Shown in pieces: positions 6,515-15,800 of a DNA stretch of 55,547 bases. Within the stretch, counting starts at the first letter, position 1; the number at the start of each line of letters is the position of its first letter. A program made the position numbers and the translations under genes. The stretch is from a virus. Under the pieces are notes generated by a model that was given only the letters and a program-made list of their open reading frames with translations, was not told the DNA's origin and searched no databases. The stretch is taken from the IMG/VR virus record IMGVR_UViG_3300037961_002849, positions 1 to 55,547 of that record; one strand, 5' to 3'.

Positions 6515-6823
6515 ATGAAGTATTATATAGTTTATAATCCCGACACCGAGCAGTTTGACCTGCGCGACAAAGAACTATGCAAGACGATATTCTCGTCTTC
6601 ATCACGAGGAAGATGCGAAGCTCGCCTCGAAGAGATTGTAAGAGAAAGTTACAAGCCCGACATGGAGAAGATGTACTACTTGATGGATAGGATGGGTGAG
6701 ACTTTACAATGTATCAAAGAGTGGGAAGGACAGCGCAAAGGTGTGCAAGATTTCGATCTCACAAGAGCACTACATTTGCACGCTCAAATGCAAATCGCTC
6801 TTGGTTTACCGCTCAAATATTAA
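6515..6823 (+). CDS. Hypothetical protein
   Basis: 102 residues, MKYYIVYNPDTEQFDLRDKE then mostly helical. No recognised family. It is the last gene before the internal promoter of the recombination cassette. Confidence 0.55.
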   Translation: MKYYIVYNPDTEQFDLRDKELCKTIFSSSSRGRCEARLEEIVRESYKPDMEKMYYLMDRMGETLQCIKEWEGQRKGVQDFDLTRALHLHAQMQIALGLPLKY

Positions 6824-6834
6824 TAACTTAGCAC
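6801..6834 (+). promoter_or_regulatory. Promoter of the recombination cassette
   Basis: TTG at 6801-6803, 20 nt, then TAACTTAG at 6824-6831 with GCAC following. The late rightward promoter at 34243-34276 has the same TTG-N20-TAACTT[AG]GCACTA[AG]TTAA layout. The two share 18 of about 20 positions around TAATAACTTnGCACTAnTTAA, so this is a repeated control element. It lies 20-50 nt upstream of the Erf gene ATG. Confidence 0.6.
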
Positions 6835-6851
6835 TAATTAAATTCAATCTT

Positions 6852-7412
6852 ATGAGTAAATTAAACTCCGCACTCGTAGCAGTGCAGTCAGCGTTGAAGG
6901 CGCCTAAGGGTCAGTTCAACAAGTTCGGTAACTACAACTACCGTAGCGCCGAAGATATCCTAGAGGCAGTCAAGCCTCTACTCGCAAAGAATGGTTTGTC
7001 TATGACCATATCTGATGAAGTGAAAGAGCTTGCCGGAATACTATTCATTGAGGCCGTGGTTCAAGTAACTGATGGCGATTCCATAGCAGCAGTTTCAGCG
7101 CAAGCAGGTATCGACCCTAACCGAAAGGGGATGGACATAGCTCAGTGCTTTGGAGCTTCAAGTTCATACGCTAGAAAGTATGCCCTCAACGGCATGTTCT
7201 TGATAGATGATACTAAAGATGCAGACGCAACCAACACGCACGGCAAGAGAACGTCTTCACCTGCGGCAAAGGATGGCGAGTGGTTTACTAAAGCGGTAGA
7301 CTACATCAAGAAAAGCAAGGACAAAAACCAAGCGTTTGAAATGGTCCTTAGCAAGTACAAAGACAGCGCCAGCGAAAAGCAGATTGAAGCACTCAAAAAG
7401 TTTGTGCGATAA
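6852..7412 (+). CDS. erf: Erf-type single-strand annealing protein
   Basis: 186 residues. ERF-superfamily recombinases pair complementary single strands in phage recombination. Visible family blocks are KFGNYNYRSAEDILEAVKPL (residues about 24-43), LSMTISDEV, and the C-terminal core block QCFGASSSYARKYALNGMF (98-116) with DD at 119-120. A longer frame opens at 6696, but it overlaps the previous gene in another frame and spans the promoter, so the ATG at 6852 is chosen. The C-terminal 55 residues are a Lys/Asp/Ser-rich region. Next in the operon is an exonuclease (TAATG junction), so the pair acts as exonuclease plus annealing protein. Confidence 0.85.
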   Translation: MSKLNSALVAVQSALKAPKGQFNKFGNYNYRSAEDILEAVKPLLAKNGLSMTISDEVKELAGILFIEAVVQVTDGDSIAAVSAQAGIDPNRKGMDIAQCFGASSSYARKYALNGMFLIDDTKDADATNTHGKRTSSPAAKDGEWFTKAVDYIKKSKDKNQAFEMVLSKYKDSASEKQIEALKKFVR

Positions 7413-8179
7413 TGGAGTTCGCCACCTTACTACAAGAAAAGGTAGGCAAAGGATACTTGTCTTACAGCAGTATAAAGCATGCTCTTAGCGACATAAGGCT
7501 ATGGGAAATGTATATGGCTGGGCAACTGAAGAGAGAGTCGCAGGCTCTAAGCTTTGGGAGCGTGTACGACACACTATTATTTGAACCCGCCGAATATACT
7601 AACCGCTTCTTTACCTTTGACGACAAAGAGATTTGTGATGAAATCGGAGGCAAGAACCCACGGGCCACAAAGAAATACAAAGAGTGGCGCGACGATCTGA
7701 TAAGCCAAGCAGAGAAAGAAGATAAGCGGATAGTTTCTGAAGATGATTACATCATGGCAATCGACATGATATCTAGGCTCGATGATTGTGGTCTGCTTGA
7801 CAGCCACCTCAGCGGGGAAGTGCAGCTAGAGTTTAACAGCTGGATTGAAGATGTTCCGGTCCGTGGGTTTTTGGACTGCAAGATTCCCAACGTAATCATT
7901 GATAGCAAGAGCACCCGTAGTATCGGAGGCTTTAAGCGTGATGTGTTTTCTTTTGGATACGACATACAAGCATACATCTACACTTCGGTATTTCCGGACA
8001 ATGAGTTTGCTTGGGTTGCACAAGAGAAAGCATACCCGTATCTTCCTGCACTAATTCATGCCAGCGAGGATACACTTCGTAGTGGAGAGTTTAAGTTTTG
8101 GAAAGCGGTTGATACTATCAAGAACCACTTTGCAATTGACCGACCCGCCACTACCTTTTATAAAGAATTCTATGTTTAA
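7412..8179 (+). CDS. RecE/YqaJ-like PD-(D/E)XK exonuclease
   Basis: 255 residues. The pattern matches exonuclease VIII-type or DUF3799 nucleases: N-terminal helix with SFGSVYDTLLFEPA (47-60), GFLDCKIPNVIIDSKST (152-168) carrying D155 and the D164-S-K166 catalytic pair, then YDIQAYIY (183-190) with the conserved Gln and Tyr. Such enzymes resect double-stranded ends for the annealing protein encoded just upstream (1-nt stop/start overlap). The DxK instead of ExK is within family variation. Confidence 0.8.
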   Translation: MEFATLLQEKVGKGYLSYSSIKHALSDIRLWEMYMAGQLKRESQALSFGSVYDTLLFEPAEYTNRFFTFDDKEICDEIGGKNPRATKKYKEWRDDLISQAEKEDKRIVSEDDYIMAIDMISRLDDCGLLDSHLSGEVQLEFNSWIEDVPVRGFLDCKIPNVIIDSKSTRSIGGFKRDVFSFGYDIQAYIYTSVFPDNEFAWVAQEKAYPYLPALIHASEDTLRSGEFKFWKAVDTIKNHFAIDRPATTFYKEFYV

Positions 8180-8194
8180 TTTAATATCTATATC

Positions 8195-8503
8195 ATGAAC
8201 CAAAACGAGAATGTTTTAGCAGGTTACTTCAACGAGATGAAAGTTTGGAGTGACACGGACAGCAAGTTTGTCCCATTTACCACCGGAGTTAGTGGAGAAT
8301 TTAGCTTCACCTTAGAGGAGCTTGAGGATGTGAAGAAGTTCGCAACCCATAACGCAAAGACACCACGAGTTTACTTTGAGCTCAAGATGTCTCGCAAGAC
8401 CGGGCGTCCTTACGCTATCGTAAAAGACCCGAGCACCTGGGGGAAAAAGCAAGACAATAAATCAGCACAAACTGCTGAGGCGTCTGATGATCTCCCGTTC
8501 TAA
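8195..8503 (+). CDS. ssDNA-binding protein-like, DDLPF tail
   Basis: 102 residues. The C terminus is ASDDLPF, the acidic Pro-Phe tip by which bacterial SSBs recruit partner proteins. The body (YFELKMSRKTGRPYAIVKDP) is beta-like but a full OB-fold signature is not evident. Position between the exonuclease and primase-helicase supports a role coating single strands during recombination and replication. An alternative is a different beta-sheet protein that mimics the SSB tip to hijack host partners. Confidence 0.65.
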   Translation: MNQNENVLAGYFNEMKVWSDTDSKFVPFTTGVSGEFSFTLEELEDVKKFATHNAKTPRVYFELKMSRKTGRPYAIVKDPSTWGKKQDNKSAQTAEASDDLPF

Positions 8504-8825
8504 GATAGAAGATACCTTGTACCTTTTGTTATGTTTTGCGTGGGGGATGGAGAGAGTCAGCTCTGTCCCCCCAATATACAGCGCCAAAAGGGCAGGCAAG
8601 GAAGTGTCGTTTACCATAGACATCATAAAACATGACGACAAAACAATAACGCTCAGTAAAAAAGGAGAATCTGATTACCGGGTAATCATAATACCTAACA
8701 AAGTTGGAGACAACCTAATCTTGCTAGAAAGCAAAGATGTTAGGGGCAGAGATGCCATGACCTTTCAAGAGCTTGCACCACTGATTAAGTACAAAGAAAG
8801 AATCGAATTTAAAGATGGAGTATAA
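8487..8825 (+). CDS. Hypothetical protein
   Basis: 112 residues, starting within the codons for the DDLPF tail of the upstream gene (17-nt overlap). A hydrophobic N-terminal helix (DTLYLLLCFAWGM) is followed by a beta-rich body (VSFTIDIIKHDDKTITLSKK). No family recognised. Its 3' end overlaps the next start by 11 nt. Confidence 0.6.
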   Translation: MISRSKIEDTLYLLLCFAWGMERVSSVPPIYSAKRAGKEVSFTIDIIKHDDKTITLSKKGESDYRVIIIPNKVGDNLILLESKDVRGRDAMTFQELAPLIKYKERIEFKDGV

Positions 8826-9165
8826 TTTAGAAGACACCCCCGAATACTACATAGGAGAGCATAAGGGTATTGAGGCTATGGATGTGGTCTTAGATTTTCA
8901 GAGGAATAATTATAATATAGGGACAGCACTTACCTACTTGATGAGGGCTGGGAACAAGCCCGATAATCCAATGAAACAAGACATCATAAAAGCAATAGTA
9001 CACCTAAAAAAAGAACTCGACCTTATCGACTATGAAAGTAACAATATATCAATCAATAACAGACACCAAGAATCCATTTCATATCCCTATTGGTACAGCA
9101 CTCGAACGGATAAAGCACGGGAAGAGCAAGGACATAATAGAGAAGATAAGGGACACGGGGAATAA
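8815..9165 (+). CDS. DUF3310 family protein
   Basis: 116 residues. Residues about 9-75 carry the DUF3310 pattern: YYIGEHKGIEAMDVVLDFQR, NIGTALTYLMRAGNKP and KAIVHLKKELDLI. DUF3310 proteins are common beside phage replication genes; a nucleotide-kinase association has been proposed but is not proven. The last 39 residues, after the domain, lie in a 134-nt overlap with the primase-helicase gene in another frame and are not domain-like. Confidence 0.8.
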   Translation: MEYNLEDTPEYYIGEHKGIEAMDVVLDFQRNNYNIGTALTYLMRAGNKPDNPMKQDIIKAIVHLKKELDLIDYESNNISINNRHQESISYPYWYSTRTDKAREEQGHNREDKGHGE

Positions 9166-10867
9166 AGATTATAAGATATCCCTGCCAGCGGTATTGTTTA
9201 GTGGTGTGTTTGAAGAACGCAAAGACTCGGGCATAAAGCAACACAGCGGGTTCTTGGTCCTAGACATTGACGACCTCAGCGATCCTTCTGAAACAAAAAA
9301 CACTTTGTCTCTAGACTCATACACTTATGCATGCTGGATATCACCTAGCGGTAAGGGGGTTAAGTCACTAGTAAGAATCAACGACAGCGCCCGTCATCGG
9401 GAACACTTCTTTGCCATAGAGAAATACTACCAAAAGAATTACTTGATTGATGTTGACCCCACCGGCAAGAATATATCAAGAGCCTGCTACGAAAGCTATG
9501 ACCCCGAGCTGTATCTAAACGAAGACAGCGAAGTCTTTACCGCTTTTGTTAGTGAAGAGAAAAAAGAAACCAAGCCCAAGCAAGAGGTAGTAAAGCCTCA
9601 AGAGTATACTGACTACAACAAGCTGAACATTGCAGCGTCAATGATTCGTAATGCTGCGGACGGCGAGAAACACCATGCCCTTTACAATGCCTCGAGATTA
9701 TGTGGCGGGTATATCGCAGGCGGGAGGATGCTTGAGGATGAAGCAATTCGGGTGTTGGAATATGAGATATCTCTAAGGGACATCAAAGATTTTGAGCATG
9801 CAAAGAGGACTATAAAAGATGGCATCAACGAGGGCAAGGGCATGCCTATCCACGAGGTGCTTACCTTTGAGAAAACCGAGCAAAGAAAGCAGCGCATAAA
9901 GGATGGGGACATGAAGTTCATAGCCCCTACTGACGATGACTTTAAATGGATTGAAGACTTTGCTAACGGCAAGATCGAGCTGGGCCTCACAACGGGGAGC
10001 GAAACACTAAACAAATTCTTTAGATACAAGAGAGAGTTTACTATACTCAACGGGCACAGCAACGTGGGTAAGACAACCTTTTGCTTGTTCCTAATGGCTA
10101 ACGCCAGCATACAGCATGATTGGAGGTGGTGTGTGTACAGCTCAGAGAACACTACGGCCAGCACGAAGATGAGGCTGATGGAGTTTGTTACCGATAGGAA
10201 AGTACATCGGATGAACAACAAGGAGCTAGCGAGCGCATACAGCTGGGTAAACAAACACTTCATCTTCTTTAGCAATAGAGACATGTATTCTTTCCACGAC
10301 ATTCTAGCTTTCACTGACAAGGTGCGTGAGAGCCAGCATATAGATGCCCTATTCATCGACCCCTACAACTCACTAAAGATTGAGATGGGTCAGCACTCTA
10401 AGATAGGTGTTCATGAGTACCACTACGAAGCGGCATCAGAGCTATTAAATTACAGCGTCAATAATGAACTCGCAATTTGGTTAAACACTCACGCTGTAAC
10501 TGAGGCGCAACGACGCAAGGACCCGGAAGGATATCCTATCGCGCCTTATGCTGAGGACAGTGAGCACGGTGGCAAGTGGGTCAACCGCTGTTCCTGCTTC
10601 CTCACGATACATAGAAAGGTCCAGCACCACGACCCTATAGTACGCAAGACAACAGAGCTGCATGTGCGGAAGGTTAGGATTGTTGAAACCGGAGGTGCAC
10701 CTACTCCTCTTTATGAGCCCATTGAATTTCAAATGAATATCACCAACACCGGATTCTATTGCACGAAGGATAACGGCAAAAAAATATTCAAGCCTATCAG
10801 CGAGGAATTCGAAACGTACATTCCTCCAAGTAGCAGTGAGGAAGCATTTGATTTATCAGACATATGA
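9032..10867 (+). CDS. Primase-helicase (BT4734-like N-terminus, RecA-like helicase)
   Basis: 611 residues. The N-terminal part (1-150) matches the BT4734/VirE-N type domain found in Bacteroidetes: ALERIKHGKSKDIIEKIR, LPAVLFSGVF (51-60), HSGFLVLDIDDL (71-82). The middle (about 200-275) is helical and PriCT-like. The C-terminal part is a RecA/DnaB-like ATPase with Walker A GHSNVGKTT (341-349, K347) and Walker B ALFIDP (D443), then LNTHA as sensor-like segment. It is the replicative primase and helicase by position and domains. Start ATG at 9032 is supported by the family N-terminus even though it lies 134 nt inside the DUF3310 gene. Confidence 0.8.
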   Translation: MKVTIYQSITDTKNPFHIPIGTALERIKHGKSKDIIEKIRDTGNKDYKISLPAVLFSGVFEERKDSGIKQHSGFLVLDIDDLSDPSETKNTLSLDSYTYACWISPSGKGVKSLVRINDSARHREHFFAIEKYYQKNYLIDVDPTGKNISRACYESYDPELYLNEDSEVFTAFVSEEKKETKPKQEVVKPQEYTDYNKLNIAASMIRNAADGEKHHALYNASRLCGGYIAGGRMLEDEAIRVLEYEISLRDIKDFEHAKRTIKDGINEGKGMPIHEVLTFEKTEQRKQRIKDGDMKFIAPTDDDFKWIEDFANGKIELGLTTGSETLNKFFRYKREFTILNGHSNVGKTTFCLFLMANASIQHDWRWCVYSSENTTASTKMRLMEFVTDRKVHRMNNKELASAYSWVNKHFIFFSNRDMYSFHDILAFTDKVRESQHIDALFIDPYNSLKIEMGQHSKIGVHEYHYEAASELLNYSVNNELAIWLNTHAVTEAQRRKDPEGYPIAPYAEDSEHGGKWVNRCSCFLTIHRKVQHHDPIVRKTTELHVRKVRIVETGGAPTPLYEPIEFQMNITNTGFYCTKDNGKKIFKPISEEFETYIPPSSSEEAFDLSDI

Positions 10868-11316
10868 GAAGGAAAAAGAGAACGGGCGCAGTAAAGAATG
10901 TCCGCAAGGCAACATATGACGGCATAACATTTCAGTCTAGACTAGAGCTTTATTGTTACAAGAAGTTGAAGTCTGCAAAGATTTCTTTTAAATATGAGGG
11001 GCAAACCTTTGAGGTGCTCGAACCTTTTAGACACGAGGGATTCTATGGGAAGAAAGCATCTAGGGGGTTCAGCTTGAAAGAAAACAAACTGATCAGAGCG
11101 GTCACTTATACACCAGACTTTGTCTCTCACGATCATGGGTTTGTCATAGAAACTAAGGGGTTCGTGCCATCGAACCACAGCTTTACGCTTAGATTCAAGA
11201 TGTTTCTTTATTGGCTGAAGAACAATTCTATGGGGGGATATGATGTTTACATACCCCGAAACCAGAAGGAAGTAGACGAGGTTATACAACACATTGTTAA
11301 TAAGATATCGAGTTAA
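10864..11316 (+). CDS. DUF1064-type PD-(D/E)XK endonuclease
   Basis: 150 residues. It has the nuclease-fold pattern E28 (SRLELYCYKKL), YTPDF with D85, then VIETKGF with E96-T-K98. DUF1064 proteins are related to Holliday-junction resolvase-like phage nucleases. The N terminus is very basic, suiting DNA binding. It overlaps the helicase stop by 4 nt (ATGA), so it likely resolves branched replication or recombination intermediates. Confidence 0.75.
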   Translation: MRRKKRTGAVKNVRKATYDGITFQSRLELYCYKKLKSAKISFKYEGQTFEVLEPFRHEGFYGKKASRGFSLKENKLIRAVTYTPDFVSHDHGFVIETKGFVPSNHSFTLRFKMFLYWLKNNSMGGYDVYIPRNQKEVDEVIQHIVNKISS

Positions 11317-11366
11317 ACAGAGGGATGGTGCGCGGTTTGTTTTAATTTAAGGAAAACGAAACAGCC

Positions 11367-11576
11367 GTGGATTCGAAAGAACTTTCCAGATTATATTACA
11401 ACGCTTGTGAAAATGCTCATAGAGAAATCGATGAGCTGTACGAAGCCTGCCATTCGGCTCAAGGGAAACCAAATGTAGATACAGAAAAAATAATACAACT
11501 TCTACAGAGAGTAAATCAAAAGGTAAGGATAGAACTTGATTTAATAAAAACGGCTGTCATAGAATATCACGAATGA
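11367..11576 (+). CDS. Small helical protein, GTG start
   Basis: 69 residues, all helical, starting MDSKELSRLYYNACENAHRE from GTG at 11367 after an A-rich leader. It overlaps the next gene by 4 nt. No recognised family. Confidence 0.55.
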   Translation: MDSKELSRLYYNACENAHREIDELYEACHSAQGKPNVDTEKIIQLLQRVNQKVRIELDLIKTAVIEYHE

Positions 11577-11926
11577 CAGACCACGCCACGCACCGCTGCA
11601 GTAAATGCAAGGAAGTTAAACCTAAACATCAATTCCATAAAAGCAACACCCACTCTGCGGGAGTTCAGCGGTATTGCAAGGGGTGTAAGAAAAAGATAGA
11701 CAGCAAAGGGCACGGGAAGTACAAGGGTAAATATGCCGTGTACTACCTACCAAAACACAACTACATTGGAATGTCAAAGAACTTGACAAAGAGAATGCAG
11801 AAGCATAGAAAGCGTGGCAAAAATACCACGGGATTCAGAGTGTTAATCGCAACAAAAAATGCAAAACTTGCACATACAATAGAAAGTCTTTTTCATATTC
11901 TAGGTTTTAAAGGTTTTAGATATTAA
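11573..11926 (+). CDS. GIY-YIG nuclease with N-terminal zinc ribbon
   Basis: 117 residues. N-terminal C9-x2-C12 and C35-x2-C38 form a zinc ribbon. The GIY-YIG module follows: AVYYLPKHNYIG (55-66, YYL and YIG), R74 in KNLTKRMQKH, and catalytic-type E104 in IESLF. The order zinc ribbon then GIY-YIG is typical of small free-standing homing-type endonucleases of phages. It is the last rightward gene of the early block and overlaps the end of the convergent late gene by 4 nt. Confidence 0.75.
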   Translation: MTDHATHRCSKCKEVKPKHQFHKSNTHSAGVQRYCKGCKKKIDSKGHGKYKGKYAVYYLPKHNYIGMSKNLTKRMQKHRKRGKNTTGFRVLIATKNAKLAHTIESLFHILGFKGFRY

Positions 11927-12390
11927 TCATAATCAATGTAAGTAATACTTACTTCTCCCCCTTCTTCAAGCTCCTTAGCAATCGCCGGATAGATTCTCTT
12001 ATACGCACTAACGCTAGAGCCAATGAATCCATCACTACTACCAAAGTTTGTTTTCTGAGTATCACCAACAAGAAGACACCCAGCAGTGTGCTCATCAGTA
12101 TTACCAGTGTGAATAAGAATGTACTCAAAGTTAGGTACATCACGAACCCATAGCATTCCCTTGTGCATCTCGCCATACTTAGCTGTATATCTGCTATGAA
12201 ATCCTCCAGTAGTACGAAGCGTAACCTTGTAAGTTCCTGCCGGGACTCTAGTCTCTGACATAACCTTTACACTTCTGTGCTCATCCTCTAACGTATAGCA
12301 TAAGAACTTACGCTCCCCACCGCTAACATCAAACAACAATCCGTTTGTGCTGTCTGATTCACTACTAAATCTTAAAACTTCTAGCTCCAT
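11923..12390 (-). CDS. DUF5675 family protein, lysis-associated
   Basis: 155 residues with the DUF5675 pattern: RVPAGTYKVTLR, GMLWVRDVPNFEYILIH, TGNTDEHTAGCLLVG. The block NFEYILIHTGN...H..GC resembles L,D-transpeptidase/YkuD-type active sites with His and Cys. It lies directly after the holin (stop/start overlap of 1 nt), so a role in cell-wall cleavage is likely but not proven. Confidence 0.75.
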   Translation of the reverse strand: MELEVLRFSSESDSTNGLLFDVSGGERKFLCYTLEDEHRSVKVMSETRVPAGTYKVTLRTTGGFHSRYTAKYGEMHKGMLWVRDVPNFEYILIHTGNTDEHTAGCLLVGDTQKTNFGSSDGFIGSSVSAYKRIYPAIAKELEEGGEVSITYIDYD

Positions 12391-12842
12391 TATTTATCAC
12401 TTTTAACTGCTGCCCCAAAGTAATATCCAAAGATCGAAAGGGCAACCCCCTCAACAATACCTATGAGGTGAATGAATATCTCTTTGTTTGTAGCGGGGAC
12501 CTCCAGGAAAACAATTGATAGTACCAAGAACCCAAACGCCGCCAAGCCGACAAGGCCAGTGACATTAAACAACCAATCCTTAGCTCCAGCCTTGATCATG
12601 TCTGACTGACGCTTGCGTGCGCTATCACGATCCGCAACTTCTAGCTTATAGATATCCATCAGTTGATTGTTCAACTCTTGCTTTTCCTCTGGGCTTATCG
12701 GAGTTATATCTGGGTCATCAATCAATCTCTTAACGATGCCCAACGCTCCTTGGTCTGGGAGTAAATCACCTACTACATCTAAAACCTTTGGGGCCTTTTC
12801 TTTTAGAAGCTTCCCCAGCTTCATGTTCTTAATCTTATCCAT
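12390..12842 (-). CDS. Holin, 3-TM GTA type
   Basis: 150 residues. The linker contains ADRDSARKRQSDMIKA, the hallmark of three-TM holins (GTA holin type), followed by two clear membrane helices (TGLVGLAAFGFLVLSIVFL and IHLIGIVEGVALSIFGYYFG) and a short charged tail AAVKSDK. The N-terminal 45 residues are amphipathic. It forms the pore that triggers lysis, together with the DUF5675 protein next to it. It is separated from the giant gene by 1 nt. Confidence 0.75.
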   Translation of the reverse strand: MDKIKNMKLGKLLKEKAPKVLDVVGDLLPDQGALGIVKRLIDDPDITPISPEEKQELNNQLMDIYKLEVADRDSARKRQSDMIKAGAKDWLFNVTGLVGLAAFGFLVLSIVFLEVPATNKEIFIHLIGIVEGVALSIFGYYFGAAVKSDK

Positions 12843-12843
12843 C

Positions 12844-15800
12844 TTAGTTATCTTCTAAATCCAAAAAATAATTTCTAACAATACCGTCTCTGTATGCTCT
12901 CCAAGGATAGACACCGCCAGTATAAGTTCCGCGAGAGTGTCTGTTGTATATGGACTTGAGCGCAGATATTTTCTGAGAGTTGTTCATCTTTTGATAAGCA
13001 GGGCTAGTAACAAGTCTTTTTACATCTTTATACCGAGCTTGACCAAATGATTTCATCATAGCATGAGCGTCCTTAGGCATTATAGATATGTAGTTAGGCT
13101 CATTAACATTAAGCCCATAGTAAGCAGACTCCTGCTTGGTAAGTAATATTTTTAGTTTACCTACCGCTGAAGGGTATCCCGGAATTACATCAGTATCTCC
13201 CGTCTCTTTAAACAAGTTGTATATGTCGATCTTAACCGGGTCTTTTGAGCTTATTCTAGATTTGAATACTCCAAAAGTATTGTACAACCAAGGGTACTCT
13301 TTGTCGCTATCAAAGAAAAGAGAGCCTCCGCCTTCTGGAGTTTGAGTTATAGACTCACCCCAAATGTTTACTCTAGGCACAACGGACTCTCCTAGACCAA
13401 AGAAGTTGAAGGTCTTATCTCGGAGTATGTTTTCCATTGAGTTGTCAATACCCGGGTTCGGATCTCTATAGTCGGGCAAGTACTCGCGTCCAGAGCGGTA
13501 GAATGCACTGAGTGAGTTAGGCAATACAACTGAGAATCCTGCACGCATGATGTTGTCTAAGTACTTGGTTAGCTGTCTCTCATTCGGGTCAGCCAACAAC
13601 TTAATAACCCCATCAATACCAGTCAAGAACGACTGGTCCATCATAGACCCTAAGACCCCGGGGACAACGCCCGTGATATCAGAAATGAAGTCCATAAAGT
13701 TATCAGAGCGGTTCAGTACCTTGGCGTCCATCTGAGCGTCACGCATCACAGCCTTAATACCTACAGCTTGAGCAGCTATAACAGCACCGCCCAGACCAAG
13801 CTTCTGATAGTTAAACCAAACATCATCTGCTTGAAGCGTTGGGTCTTCACCATTAATCAGCCTCTTGACACCGCTAATATTTATAGAGTTCGGAGGAGCA
13901 GTACTATACTTCATGTCTCTTTCCTTCTTTCCGTCCGCATCTATAGGGGTGGTGATCAACCCATCCTCCATCAACTTTTGAGTTGTTTTGTAAAGCAACC
14001 AGCTGATAAATGATTTGGCAAGAAGCTCAGAAAGCTCTCGGTCAGAAACCTTTTTCCCGCCTCTAATAGTTTTCTTTAGAACTAACGATAGCAATGGCAT
14101 AACCGGATGAGCAAGCTGTATACTCTGAGACAAGATATTCGCTGGTGTTTTTATATAAGGGATGTGCATACGCACCATAACACGGAAAGCGTTTTCCAAA
14201 AACGTACTTCTCTCGCCAAGAATATCAGATGCTTTAGCTATAGACTTATTTATAGCTGTGGCAAATTGGTTATCCTCTTGGAAGGTAACTCTTAGTCCTG
14301 CCTTTTCAGCTCTAGCCTTATACTCTTCATTAGGATATTTTAAGAATCTGTTTAGCTCTTCACCCTTCAGACCCAAAGACTTTCCTATACGATGAAGCTC
14401 ATAGCCCTCCATTAATCTATAGAAAGGCATATCACCAAACGCAAGCAGTCTAAACATGATATTAGCGGGACCACCGCCAACAGCCTCTAGGAATTTCTTA
14501 GCACGGAAATTAATCTCGTTTAACTTTGTGCCGTTCTTAACTGAATCCGGGAGCCTATCGCTGTTAGCTAGAATCATACCGAATGCTTTGATAGGAGCCA
14601 GCTGAAGCTGCATGTTGTATTCAAACTTATCATTAGCAATCGCCCTACCAATAGCACTTAGATAAGCTTCTCGAGCGCCAACTCCAAATTGCTTAGCCGC
14701 GTGTATTGCTGCTGGTATAGAAGGTGGCAGTGTAGCAAGAGAAGGGTCGACTTCTCTGCCCATAGATTTCTTAATGCCTCTGATAAGAACCTCAGCACCA
14801 TAGCCCAATGTCTTGTCAGCCAACATTATAGGAAGTGTAGCAAGGTTAGCGGTAATGTTTACCAGCTGAGAAACCGGGGTAAGAAGATTCCCTTGGATTA
14901 TCAACCCAATGAGCCTGCCCCAAGTCGTAGCAAAGTTTGTATTGAAGTCGTTAAGTTTACTGGTAGCTTCAGAAACTCTGTTTCTAGCATCTTCCAGTCT
15001 GTCTTCAATAGCTGGTATCTTGTTAGTCTCTGAGGTTTCTGACAGCTCCTTAATCAAAGACTGAACGTCTTGTTGCGCGTCGAACAACTCATCAACAATA
15101 CCCCCCATGGTTTCATACTCAGAATCAGATAGAGTTGTGCCGTTAGCCTCGTAGATATTGTCTACTAGATCTTTCATGCCTGCCGGGGTTTGCCCTTTAA
15201 CCTCAGCAAACTGGCGGAGCAACTGCCCCACAGCAGTACCCGTCTCAAAGAAACGCTTCAAGACAGCTCTGTATTCTTTTGTCTTCCCTTGATTCTGTAA
15301 TCTTTTTAAATATTCAAGTGTCGCTAGCACACGGAAGTCTCCACCAGCTAAAGAGCTCATCGCGTCGTTGATTACAGAAGGATTATCGCCATCAGAAATA
15401 GCGATATCTTTCATCTCAGCAAGCAACTCCTCAATAGACATTGTCTCTAGCTCAGATTTAATCTGATCGATCTTCTGAGGCTCATAGAACCTAGACATAT
15501 CTTCAGCTAAATCCTTTCTGATTGACGCCTCAAATGGGACGTTAGGGTCTAAGCTCTTGAACATCTTGCGAGCATGACGTCTTTCTTTTGTCTCTAGCCT
15601 AGCTCGATCACCGCTATCTACATACCATTCTGGGTAGAAGATACCGCCGGCTCTCTCAAATACTTGATCTTGAGCTTCATCGAAAGAAATGTTTCCGTCA
15701 GCATACTCTTGCCATATAGCACGAACGTCAGACTTGTTTTTCTTCTGAGCCTTAAATCCAGGCGTGAATAAAGTCCTAACGGCTTCCCAAGTAATAGACT

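Noticed and set aside
9682-10356. 224-residue leftward ORF inside the primase-helicase gene
   Set aside because: The sense frame carries Walker A and B motifs; the antisense frame has a typical shadow composition (Leu/Ser-rich).
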